Source: Streptomyces gilvus (lineage in GTDB: Bacteria; Actinomycetota; Actinomycetes; Streptomycetales; Streptomycetaceae). Taken from it: a stretch of DNA of 64,000 nt. Positions 26,781 to 34,040 of this stretch are shown here, piece by piece. Position 1 is the first letter of the stretch. Each line of letters starts with the position of its first letter. The stretch lies in NCBI RefSeq assembly GCF_022513565.1, contig NZ_JAKWBE010000001.1, positions 496,001 through 560,000 on the forward strand, written 5' to 3'. The notes below the pieces were generated by a model. It was not told where the DNA came from. It did not search any database and saw only the letters and a program-made list of their open reading frames with translations. The position numbers and the translations under genes were made by a program.

Positions 26781-27537
26781 ACTCCGTCCGGTCGTCCACC
26801 CCGCAGGGGTGAAGGACCGGCGCAGCGGTGAGCACTGGATGGGACGCCTCTACATGCGTGAGGTGTCCCTGCGGGTCGACCGCTACCTGGTGAACACCAG
26901 GGTCACGCCCAACCAGCTCACGTACCTGATGACCGTCTTCGGCGTGCTCGCCGCCCCGGCGCTCCTGGTGCCGGGGATCGCGGGCGCCGTGCTCGGCGTG
27001 TTCTGCGTCCAGATGTATCTGCTGCTGGACTGCGTCGACGGCGAGATCGCGCGCTGGAAGAAGCAGTACTCCCTCAACGGCGTCTACCTGGACCGGGTCG
27101 GCGCCTACCTCACCGACGCCGCCGTGCTCGTCGGCTTCGGGCTGCGCGCCGCCGACCTGTGGGGCGGCGGCCGTATCGACTGGCTCTGGGCGTTCCTCGG
27201 CACGCTGGCCGCGCTCGGCGCCATCCTGATCAAGGCCGAGACCGACCTGGTCCAGGTCGCCCGGCACCAGGGCGGTCTGCCGCCGGTCAAGGAGGCCGCC
27301 GCCGAGATGCGCTCATCCGGCATGGCGCTGGCCCGCAGGGCCGCCGCCATGCTGAAGTTCCACCGGCTGATCCTCGGCATCGAGGCGTCCCTGCTGATCC
27401 TGGTGCTGGCGGTCGTCGACCAGGCGCGCGGCGACCTGTTCTTCTCCCGGCTCGGTGTGGCCGTCCTGGCCGGCATCGCGCTGCTGCAGACCCTGCTGCA
27501 CCTGGTGTCCATCCTCGCCTCCAGCAGGCTGAAGTGA
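26758..27537 (+). CDS. CDP-alcohol phosphotransferase family protein
   Basis: This 259-residue integral membrane protein has about six helices. The signature is DCVDGEIAR at 91-99 followed by G108 and D112. The last Asp of the usual D-x2-DG-x2-AR-G-x3-D-x3-D motif is replaced by Ala at 116. I recall homologues of this type having His there, so a different base or acceptor geometry is possible. An amphipathic basic helix starts the protein (RSGEHWMGRLYMREVSLR). The ATG overlaps the upstream stop by 23 bases. It presumably links the activated polyol to a lipid or polyprenol. Confidence 0.86.
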   Translation: MSRPSVAELRPVVHPAGVKDRRSGEHWMGRLYMREVSLRVDRYLVNTRVTPNQLTYLMTVFGVLAAPALLVPGIAGAVLGVFCVQMYLLLDCVDGEIARWKKQYSLNGVYLDRVGAYLTDAAVLVGFGLRAADLWGGGRIDWLWAFLGTLAALGAILIKAETDLVQVARHQGGLPPVKEAAAEMRSSGMALARRAAAMLKFHRLILGIEASLLILVLAVVDQARGDLFFSRLGVAVLAGIALLQTLLHLVSILASSRLK

Positions 27538-28415
27538 GCGGCATGAAGGTCGGCGCGGTCATCATCACGATGGGCAACCGCCCCGACGAACTCCGCGCCC
27601 TCCTCGACTCGGTCGCCAAGCAGGACGGCGACCCGGTCGAGGTGGTCGTGGTCGGCAACGGCTCGCCCGTCCCGGAGGTCCCGGACGGCGTCCGCACCAT
27701 GGAACTGCCCGAGAACCTCGGCATCCCCGGCGGCCGCAACGTAGGCATCGAGGCCTTCGGCCCCGGCGGCCGCGACGTCGACATATTGATGTTCCTCGAC
27801 GACGACGGCCTCCTCGCGGGCCACGACACCGCCGAGCTGTGCCGGCAGGCCTTCGAGGCCGACCCGAGGCTCGGCATCGTCAGCTTCCGCATCGCCGACC
27901 CCGACACCGGGGTCACCCAGCGCCGGCACGTCCCGCGGCTGCGCGCCGCCGACCCGATGCGCTCCTCCCGGGTCACCACCTTCCTCGGCGGCGCCAACGC
28001 CGTCCGCACCCGGGTCTTCGCCGAGGTCGGCGGCCTGCCGGACGAGTTCTTCTACGCCCACGAGGAGACCGATCTCGCCTGGCGGGCCCTCGACGCCGGC
28101 TGGATGATCGACTACCGGTCCGACATGGTGCTGTACCACCCCACGACCGCCCCCTCGCGGCACGCGGTCTACCACCGCATGGTCGCCCGCAACCGCGTCT
28201 GGCTCGCCCGCCGCAACCTCCCCGCGCCGCTCGTCCCCGTCTACCTCGGGGTGTGGATGCTGCTCACCCTGGTCCGCCGCCCCTCGCGGCCCGCGCTGCG
28301 GGCCTGGTTCGGCGGGTTCCGGGAGGGCTGGAGCACCCCGTGCGGCCCGCGCCGGCCCATGAGGTGGCGTACCGTGTGGCGGCTGACCCGACTGGGCCGG
28401 CCCCCCGTGATCTGA
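27534..28415 (+). CDS. Family 2 glycosyltransferase
   Basis: This 293-residue GT-A glycosyltransferase starts MKVGAVIITMGNRPDELRALL. It has the nucleotide-binding ENLGIPGGRNVGIEA, the DxD-like FLDDDG and the acceptor-side EETDLAWRALDAGW (EDxxL-like region). The C-terminal 80 residues contain a basic and hydrophobic stretch (RRNLPAPLVPVYLGVWML) that may anchor it to the membrane. The GTG overlaps the previous stop (GTGA); an ATG nine bases on, at 27543, is the alternative start. It likely adds a sugar to the polyol-phosphate lipid made by the upstream genes. The donor sugar is unknown; UDP-galactose from the nearby galE is one option. Confidence 0.9.
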   Translation: MSGMKVGAVIITMGNRPDELRALLDSVAKQDGDPVEVVVVGNGSPVPEVPDGVRTMELPENLGIPGGRNVGIEAFGPGGRDVDILMFLDDDGLLAGHDTAELCRQAFEADPRLGIVSFRIADPDTGVTQRRHVPRLRAADPMRSSRVTTFLGGANAVRTRVFAEVGGLPDEFFYAHEETDLAWRALDAGWMIDYRSDMVLYHPTTAPSRHAVYHRMVARNRVWLARRNLPAPLVPVYLGVWMLLTLVRRPSRPALRAWFGGFREGWSTPCGPRRPMRWRTVWRLTRLGRPPVI

Positions 28416-28442
28416 CAAGCTCGATCCAACGGAGCAAGCGTT

Positions 28443-28469
28443 CCCGAGAGCGTTCGGGCCCCTTCGGGG
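28443..28469 (+). other. Pair of short hairpins between glycosyltransferase and permease genes
   Basis: CCCGA/TCGGG and CCCC/GGGG form two adjacent short stems in the 114-base gap before the ABC permease. They could weaken read-through or separate mRNA segments; the evidence is only the base pairing. Confidence 0.35.
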
Positions 28470-28529
28470 TACCGGGCTCATGACGTGCCCGCACAGGCCG
28501 GGCCTCAGGAAGACGAAGGTTATCCACCA

Positions 28530-29459
28530 GTGAGTGAGACAACGCACGACGACAGGGTCGCCCTGGGCGCGGCCGTGTCGCCCGACGAGGGCCTCCCGGC
28601 GAGCCGGCTCGCCGCCCGGTACGGGCTGAGCGTGAGCGGCGCCCGCCCCTCCCTCGCCGAGTACGTCCGCCAGCTCTGGGACCGGCGTCACTTCATCATG
28701 GCCTTCTCCCGCGCGAAGCTGACCGCGCAGTACAGCCAGGCGAAGCTGGGCCAGCTGTGGCAGGTGGCGACCCCGCTGCTGAACGCCGCGGTGTACTTCT
28801 TCATCTTCGGTCTGCTCCTCAAGGCGAACCGCGGTCTGCCGCGCGACGTCTACATCCCGTTCCTGGTGACGGGCGTGTTCGTGTTCACCTTCACGCAGAG
28901 CTCGGTGATGGCGGGCGTGCGGGCGATCTCCGGCAACCTCGGCCTGGTGCGGGCGCTGCACTTCCCGCGTGCCTCGCTGCCGATCTCCTTCGCGCTGCAG
29001 CAGCTCCAGCAGCTGCTCTTCTCGATGATCGTGCTGTTCGCGGTGGCCGCCGGCTTCGGCAGCCTCCCGGACCTGTCCTGGCTGCTGATCGTCCCGGTGC
29101 TGGGGCTGCAGTTCCTCTTCAACACCGGACTCGCGCTGATCATGGCCCGGGCGGGCGCCAAGACCCCCGACCTCGCGCAGCTCATGCCGTTCGTGATGCG
29201 GACGTGGATGTACGCGTCCGGCGTGATGTTCTCCATCCCCGTCATGCTGGCCGACAAGCCGCAGTGGCTGGCGAACGTCCTGCAGTGGAACCCCACCGCG
29301 ATCTACATGGACCTGATGCGCTTCGCCCTCATCGACGGCTACGGCGCCGAGAACCTGCCCGACCACGTCTGGGTGGTCGCCGGGGGCTGGGCCGCGCTGT
29401 TCGCCCTGGGCGGCTTCGTGTACTTCTGGAAGGCGGAGGAGAGGTACGGCCGTGGCTGA
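28530..29459 (+). CDS. ABC-2 type transporter permease (TagG/Wzm-like)
   Basis: This 309-residue permease has an N-terminal cytoplasmic segment ending YVRQLWDRRHFIMAFSRAKL. Six membrane helices follow (GQLWQVATPLLNAAVYFFIF, FLVTGVFVFTFTQSSVMAG and others) and the ABC2_membrane pattern ends with NPTAIYMDLMRFALIDG. Such permeases export lipid-linked O-antigen or teichoic-acid-like polymers. The GTG was chosen because GAAGG lies ten bases upstream; the frame extends further upstream without homology. The next gene, encoding its ATPase, overlaps it by eight bases. Confidence 0.92.
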   Translation: MSETTHDDRVALGAAVSPDEGLPASRLAARYGLSVSGARPSLAEYVRQLWDRRHFIMAFSRAKLTAQYSQAKLGQLWQVATPLLNAAVYFFIFGLLLKANRGLPRDVYIPFLVTGVFVFTFTQSSVMAGVRAISGNLGLVRALHFPRASLPISFALQQLQQLLFSMIVLFAVAAGFGSLPDLSWLLIVPVLGLQFLFNTGLALIMARAGAKTPDLAQLMPFVMRTWMYASGVMFSIPVMLADKPQWLANVLQWNPTAIYMDLMRFALIDGYGAENLPDHVWVVAGGWAALFALGGFVYFWKAEERYGRG

Positions 29460-30240
29460 GCCGAGCACCGAGCAGCAGGGGGAGCGCATCCCCACCGTCA
29501 TCGCGGACGAGCTGCACATCGTCTACCGCGTGCACGGCGCCAAGACCGGCAAGGGCAGCGCCACCGCCGCCCTCAGCCGCATCCTCAAGCGCGGCGAGGA
29601 GCGCGGGGTGCGCAAGGTGCACGCCGTCAAGGGCGTCTCCTTCGTCGCCTACCGCGGCGAGGCCGTCGGCCTGATCGGCTCCAACGGCTCCGGCAAGTCG
29701 ACTCTGCTGCGGGCCATCGCCGGACTGCTGCCCGCCGAGAGCGGCAAGGTGTACACCAACGGCCAGCCGTCGCTGCTGGGCGTGAACGCGGCCCTGATGA
29801 ACGACCTGACGGGCGAGCGGAACGTCATCCTGGGCGGTCTCGCCATGGGCATGTCCCGCGAGCAGGTCAAGGAGCGCTACCAGGAGATCGTCGAGTTCTC
29901 CGGCATCAACGAGAAGGGCGACTTCATCACCCTGCCGATGCGGACCTACTCCTCCGGTATGGCGGCCCGGCTGCGCTTCTCCATCGCCGCCGCAAAGGAC
30001 CACGACGTCCTCATGATCGACGAGGCGCTGGCCACCGGTGACCGCAAGTTCCAGAAGCGCTCCGAGGAGCGCATCCGCGAGCTGCGCGAGAAGGCGGGCA
30101 CGGTGTTCCTGGTCAGCCACAACAACAACTCGATCCGCGACACCTGCGACCGCGTGCTGTGGCTGGAACGCGGCGAGCTGCGCATGGACGGGCCGACCGA
30201 AGAGGTCCTCAAGGAGTACGAGAAGTTCACGGGCAAGTAG
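29452..30240 (+). CDS. ABC transporter ATP-binding protein (TagH/Wzt-like)
   Basis: This 262-residue ATPase is the partner of the upstream permease. Walker A is GLIGSNGSGKST near residue 74, the signature is the exporter-typical TYSSGMAARLRFS, and Walker B is VLMIDEALATGD. The H-loop region is VFLVSHNNNS, with Asn-rich variation after the His. Unlike Wzt, no C-terminal carbohydrate-recognition domain is present, so chain-length control by glycan binding is unlikely. It ends the transporter operon; a strong terminator follows 25 bases after the stop. The pair should flip the product of the preceding lipid-glycan genes across the membrane. Confidence 0.92.
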   Translation: MAEPSTEQQGERIPTVIADELHIVYRVHGAKTGKGSATAALSRILKRGEERGVRKVHAVKGVSFVAYRGEAVGLIGSNGSGKSTLLRAIAGLLPAESGKVYTNGQPSLLGVNAALMNDLTGERNVILGGLAMGMSREQVKERYQEIVEFSGINEKGDFITLPMRTYSSGMAARLRFSIAAAKDHDVLMIDEALATGDRKFQKRSEERIRELREKAGTVFLVSHNNNSIRDTCDRVLWLERGELRMDGPTEEVLKEYEKFTGK

Positions 30241-30265
30241 TCCACTCCCGCCTGGACGCAACTGC

Positions 30266-30317
30266 CAGACGGATCGCCGGGCCCCGCCGCAACCCCAGCG
30301 GCGGGGCCCTGCGTCTG
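30266..30317 (+). terminator. Strong terminator after the ABC exporter genes
   Basis: GGGCCCCGCCGC (30279-30290) pairs perfectly with GCGGCGGGGCCC (30298-30309) around a 7-base loop. CAGACG and CGTCTG form an outer 6-bp stem. It separates the exporter operon from the hopanoid operon. Confidence 0.8.
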
Positions 30318-30629
30318 CAAAGGAAACGCCAACTCGGGCCCGCCCCAGGAATCTTGACACCAATCGGTGTGTTGTTGTGATGTGCAGGACACCCCAGGGA
30401 AGCTCGCTGCGTTGTACAACGTAAGCTGTACCGGTCCCGAAACGCGGCAAAGTGGGGCGTTAATGCGCGACACCCTCAAGCGGGACAGTCGCACGGACGG
30501 TCGGGCGGCGTGTCCGAAATAGTGTGTATTGGGTCGGCGGTGTAGAACGGGAGATGTGACGGCGATGGCTACGGAAACTCCCCAGCTCAACGCAGCAGCC
30601 TGTGCCGTCCCCGCCCCCGGCGGCGAACG
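30318..30629 (+). promoter_or_regulatory. Promoter region of the hopanoid operon
   Basis: This 312-base gap carries a perfect TTGACA box at 30354-30359 with a poor -10 match (TGATGT at 30378 after 18 bases). The hairpin ACACC-AATC-GGTGT (30357-30370) overlaps the -35. The perfect 12-bp palindrome CGTTGTACAACG lies at 30410-30421. These suggest one or two regulator sites ahead of hpnC. The leader to hpnC would be about 230 bases if transcription starts near 30390. A short coupled ORF fills the last 70 bases. Confidence 0.5.
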
Positions 30630-30633
30630 GTGA
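30565..30633 (+). CDS. Possible 22-codon leader peptide coupled to hpnC
   Basis: ATG 30565 starts MATETPQLNAAACAVPAPG and ends ER at a TGA that overlaps the GTG of hpnC (GTGA). A GGGAG site lies 11-15 bases upstream of the ATG; an in-frame GTG at 30556 is an alternative start. hpnC itself has only GGCGAACGG before its GTG, a weak ribosome site, so re-initiation from this ORF would make sense. No homology was recognised. The call rests on overlap, spacing and the absence of a good hpnC ribosome site. Confidence 0.35.
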   Translation: MATETPQLNAAACAVPAPGGER

Positions 30634-31532
30634 CGGGAACCGGCACGTCGCGCTCCCTGGACACGGAGCGCGGCACGCTCGACAAGGCCGCGGGCGAGAA
30701 CTTCCCCGTGGCCCCCTTCTTCCTGCCCCGGCCCTGGCGCGACGACCTCATGGCCGTGTACGGCTTCGCCCGCCTCGTCGACGACATCGGCGACGGCGAC
30801 CTCGCCCCCGGCGGCGCCGACGCCGGGCTGCTCGGCGTGTCGCCTGCCGACGCCGAGGACCGGCTGCTCCTCCTGGACGCCTTCGAGGCCGACCTGGACC
30901 GTGTCTTCACCGGGGAACCCCGCCACCCCCTGCTGCGCCGGCTGCAGCCCACCGTCCGCCGCCGCTCGCTCACCCCCGAGCCCTTCCGCGGACTGATCGC
31001 CGCCAACCGCCAGGACCAGCTCGTCAGCCGCTACGAGACCTACGACGACCTGCTCGCCTACTGCGAACTGTCGGCCAATCCCGTCGGCCGTCTGGTGCTG
31101 TCCGTCACCGGCACCTCGACGCCCGAGCGCGTCCGCCTCTCCGACGCGATCTGCACCGCACTCCAGATCGTCGAACACCTGCAGGACGTGGCCGAGGACC
31201 TGGGCCGCGACCGCATCTATCTGCCCGCCGAGGACATGAAGCGGTTCCATGTCCAGGAGGCGGATCTCGCCACGGCCACCGCGGGCGCATCGGTGCGCGC
31301 ACTGGTCGCATACGAAGCAGAACGCGCCCGCGTTCTCCTGAATGAAGGCGCTCCCCTGGTGGGTAGCGTCCAGGGCAGGCTGAAGCTGCTGCTCGCGGGG
31401 TTCGTGGCGGGGGGAAGGGCGGCGGTCCGCGCGATCGCCGCCGCCGAATACGACGTACTTCCCGGCCCGCCCAAGCCCGGCAAGGTCCAGCTGCTGCGCG
31501 AGGTGGGCGTGACTCTGCGAGGAGAGGGGTGA
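30630..31532 (+). CDS. hpnC: HpnC, hydroxysqualene synthase
   Basis: This 300-residue trans-isoprenyl diphosphate synthase-like enzyme belongs to the squalene/phytoene synthase family. HpnC converts presqualene diphosphate to hydroxysqualene in the bacterial three-enzyme route to squalene. The first aspartate-rich motif is FARLVDDIGDGD and the second is QIVEHLQDVAEDLGRDRIYLP. The preceding ENFPVAPFFLPRPWRDDLMA is characteristic of HpnC. The GTG overlaps a short upstream ORF, and the stop overlaps the hpnD start (GTGA). It is the first gene of the hopanoid operon. Paralogy with hpnD is expected; the distinction rests on order and the longer, less conserved N-terminus. Confidence 0.93.
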   Translation: MTGTGTSRSLDTERGTLDKAAGENFPVAPFFLPRPWRDDLMAVYGFARLVDDIGDGDLAPGGADAGLLGVSPADAEDRLLLLDAFEADLDRVFTGEPRHPLLRRLQPTVRRRSLTPEPFRGLIAANRQDQLVSRYETYDDLLAYCELSANPVGRLVLSVTGTSTPERVRLSDAICTALQIVEHLQDVAEDLGRDRIYLPAEDMKRFHVQEADLATATAGASVRALVAYEAERARVLLNEGAPLVGSVQGRLKLLLAGFVAGGRAAVRAIAAAEYDVLPGPPKPGKVQLLREVGVTLRGEG

Positions 31533-32479
31533 TCCGGACCGTGGAGTTCGAACAACACGTGTCCGCACCGGTACTCGCCGCCTACCGCTACTGCGAGGCC
31601 GTCACCGGACAGCAGGCCCGTAACTTCGCGTACGGCATCAGACTGCTGCCGACGCCGAAGCGGCGCGCGATGTCGGCGCTGTACGCGTTCTCCAGGCGCG
31701 TCGACGACATCGGCGACGGCGACCTGGCGGACGAGGTCAAGGCGGCGAGACTCGAGGACACCCGGGCGCTGCTGACCCGGGTGCGCGAGGGCGAGGTCGC
31801 CGAGGACGACACCGACCCCGTCGCGGTCGCCCTCGCCCACGCCGCCGAGGCCTTCCCGATCCCGCTCGGCGGCCTGGACGAGCTGATCGACGGCGTGCTG
31901 ATGGACGTGCGCGGCGAGACCTACGAGACCTGGGACGACCTGAAGGTCTACTGCCGGTGTGTCGCGGGCGCGATCGGCCGCCTCTCGCTCGGCGTGTTCG
32001 GTACGGAACCGGGGGCGCGCGGCGCCGAGCGCGCCGCGGAGTACGCGGACACCCTGGGGCTCGCGCTGCAGCTGACGAACATCCTCAGAGACGTCCGCGA
32101 GGACGCCGAGGGCGGCCGCACCTATCTGCCCTCCGACGATCTCGCGAAGTTCGGCTGCTCGGCCGGGTTCAACGGCCCGACCCCGCCGGAGGGCTCCGAC
32201 TTCGCGGGCCTCGTGCACTTCGAGGTGCGCCGGGCCCGCGCCCTTTTCGCCGAGGGCTACCGGCTGCTGCCCATGCTCGACCGGCGCAGCGGCGCGTGTG
32301 TCGCCGCCATGGCCGGCATCTACCGCCGGCTGCTCGACCGCATCGAGCGCGACCCCGAGGCCGTGCTGCGCGGCCGGGTCTCGCTGCCCGGCCGGGAGAA
32401 GGCCTATGTCGCCGTGCGCGGGCTGTCCGGCCTGGACGCCCGGCATGTGACACGGCGGACCGTCAGGAGGCGCGCCTGA
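31529..32479 (+). CDS. hpnD: HpnD, presqualene diphosphate synthase
   Basis: This 316-residue prenyl transferase condenses two farnesyl diphosphates to presqualene diphosphate. The first motif is YAFSRRVDDIGDGDLADE. The second is LALQLTNILRDVREDAEGGR, followed by TYLPSDDLAKFG. The DVRGETYETWDDLKVYCRC segment is typical of phytoene/squalene synthases. The GTG overlaps the hpnC stop. Its TGA overlaps the ATG of a 45-residue ORF (TGATG). Upstream of that junction lies AGGAGG, inside the end of hpnD, which serves the small ORF. Confidence 0.94.
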   Translation: MIRTVEFEQHVSAPVLAAYRYCEAVTGQQARNFAYGIRLLPTPKRRAMSALYAFSRRVDDIGDGDLADEVKAARLEDTRALLTRVREGEVAEDDTDPVAVALAHAAEAFPIPLGGLDELIDGVLMDVRGETYETWDDLKVYCRCVAGAIGRLSLGVFGTEPGARGAERAAEYADTLGLALQLTNILRDVREDAEGGRTYLPSDDLAKFGCSAGFNGPTPPEGSDFAGLVHFEVRRARALFAEGYRLLPMLDRRSGACVAAMAGIYRRLLDRIERDPEAVLRGRVSLPGREKAYVAVRGLSGLDARHVTRRTVRRRA

Positions 32480-32616
32480 TGGACAATCCGGTCCAAGGTG
32501 ATGCGGGCGGAGGAAAGCGGCACGCAACCCTCCGGCGGGGGACGGCGTCCCTGACTGCGACGGCCGACCGTGCACGGTTCCTCCACGGCGGTCGCGCAGG
32601 GGAGGGCGCACGATGA
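32479..32616 (+). CDS. 45-residue DUF6380-like small protein inside the hopanoid operon
   Basis: This small ORF starts at the ATG of a TGATG junction with hpnD, behind a perfect AGGAGG ribosome binding site at eight bases. It ends in an ATGA overlap with hpnE. The peptide is polar and basic, reading KRHATLRRGTASLTATADRA in the middle. That ATLRxGxASLTxTA pattern is what I recall of the short actinobacterial family DUF6380, of unknown function; a profile search is needed. No membrane helix is seen. The coupling at both ends argues for real translation, at least as a way to keep hpnD and hpnE expression linked. Confidence 0.65.
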   Translation: MDNPVQGDAGGGKRHATLRRGTASLTATADRARFLHGGRAGEGAR

Positions 32617-34040
32617 ACGACGGCACGCGGTCCGAGGGACTGGTCGCCGACATCCCGGGACGACCCGGGCGGGACGCCGTCGTGATCGGCGGCGGTCTCG
32701 CCGGCATCACCGCCGCGCTCGCCCTCGCCGACGCCGGAGTGCGCGTCACCCTGCTCGAAGGCCGGCCGCGGCTGGGCGGGCTCGCCTTCTCCTTCCAGCG
32801 CGGCGAGCTGACCGTCGACAACGGACAGCACGTCTATCTGCGCTGCTGCACCGCCTACCGCTGGTTCCTCGACCGGATCGAGGCGACGGCGCTCGCACCG
32901 CTGCAGGATCGTCTCGACGTGCCGGTGCTCGACCTCGCGAAGCCCGCGGGACGGCGGCTGGGCAGGCTGCGGCGCGACGCCCTGCCGGTGCCGCTGCATC
33001 TGGGGCGCAGCCTGGCGACGTACCCGCATCTCTCGCTCGCCGAGCGCGCCAGGGTGGGCCGTGCCGCGCTCGCGCTCAAGGGGCTCGACCTCGCCGATCC
33101 GACCCTGGACACGCAGGACTTCGGCAGCTGGCTGACCGCGCACGGTCAGTCGGCGCGTGCCGTCGAGGCCCTGTGGGACCTGGTCGGGGTCGCCACCCTC
33201 AACGCGGTCGCGGGCGACGCCTCGCTGGGGCTCGCCGCGATGGTGTTCAAGACCGGTCTGCTGTCCGACCCGGGAGCGGCCGACATCGGATGGGCTCGCG
33301 TCCCGCTGGGCGAACTGCACGACCGGCTGGCCCGCAAGGCGCTCGACTCCGCGGGCGTGCGTACCGAGGTCCGTACACGCGTCACCTCCATCTCTACTGA
33401 CGAGAACGGGACCCCGCGCGTTCAGGTTCCCGGCGAGACGTTCACACCGGACGCGGTCGTGCTCGCCGTACCCCAGCGCGAGGCGCATGACCTGCTGCCC
33501 GAGGGCGCGCTGGAGGCTCCGGAAAATCTTCTGCGGATCGGCACCGCGCCGATCCTCAACGTCCACGTCGTCTACGACCGCAGGGTGCTGGAAAAGCCCT
33601 TCTTCGCGGCCCTCGGCAGCCGGGTGCAGTGGGTCTTCGACCGCACCGACGCCTCCGGGCTGCGCGAGGGCCAGTACCTCGCGCTGTCGCAGTCGGCGGC
33701 GCAGGACGACATCGACGAACCGGTCGCGGTACTGCGCGAGCGCTATCTGCCCGAGCTGGCGCGACTGCTTCCCGGTGCCCGCGGCGCCGTGGTGCGGGAC
33801 TTCTTCGTGACCAGGGAGCGCACGGCGACGTTCGCTCCCGCCCCCGGCGTCGGACGGCTGCGGCCCGGCGCCCGTACGAAAGCCCCCGGCCTCTACCTGG
33901 CCGGAGCGTGGACCGCCACCGGGTGGCCCGCGACCATGGAGAGTGCGGTCCGCAGCGGTGTGAGCGCGGCGGACGCCGCGCTCGCCGCCCTGGGCCGGCC
34001 CCGCCCCCGCCACCTCTTCGACTTCGAGGAGGCGGCGTGA
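32613..34040 (+). CDS. hpnE: HpnE, hydroxysqualene dehydroxylase
   Basis: This 475-residue FAD-dependent amine-oxidase-like enzyme reduces hydroxysqualene to squalene. The dinucleotide fold is DAVVIGGGLAGITAALALAD followed by VTLLEGRPRLGG. The second FAD segment near the C-terminus is GLYLAGAWTATGWPATMESA. The middle contains DNGQHVYLRCCTAYRWFLDR, a family mark. The N-terminal 20 residues before the fold are extra and polar. The ATG overlaps the small-ORF stop, and the TGA overlaps the next ATG (TGATG). Squalene made here is the substrate of the cyclase encoded two genes on. Confidence 0.93.
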   Translation: MNDGTRSEGLVADIPGRPGRDAVVIGGGLAGITAALALADAGVRVTLLEGRPRLGGLAFSFQRGELTVDNGQHVYLRCCTAYRWFLDRIEATALAPLQDRLDVPVLDLAKPAGRRLGRLRRDALPVPLHLGRSLATYPHLSLAERARVGRAALALKGLDLADPTLDTQDFGSWLTAHGQSARAVEALWDLVGVATLNAVAGDASLGLAAMVFKTGLLSDPGAADIGWARVPLGELHDRLARKALDSAGVRTEVRTRVTSISTDENGTPRVQVPGETFTPDAVVLAVPQREAHDLLPEGALEAPENLLRIGTAPILNVHVVYDRRVLEKPFFAALGSRVQWVFDRTDASGLREGQYLALSQSAAQDDIDEPVAVLRERYLPELARLLPGARGAVVRDFFVTRERTATFAPAPGVGRLRPGARTKAPGLYLAGAWTATGWPATMESAVRSGVSAADAALAALGRPRPRHLFDFEEAA

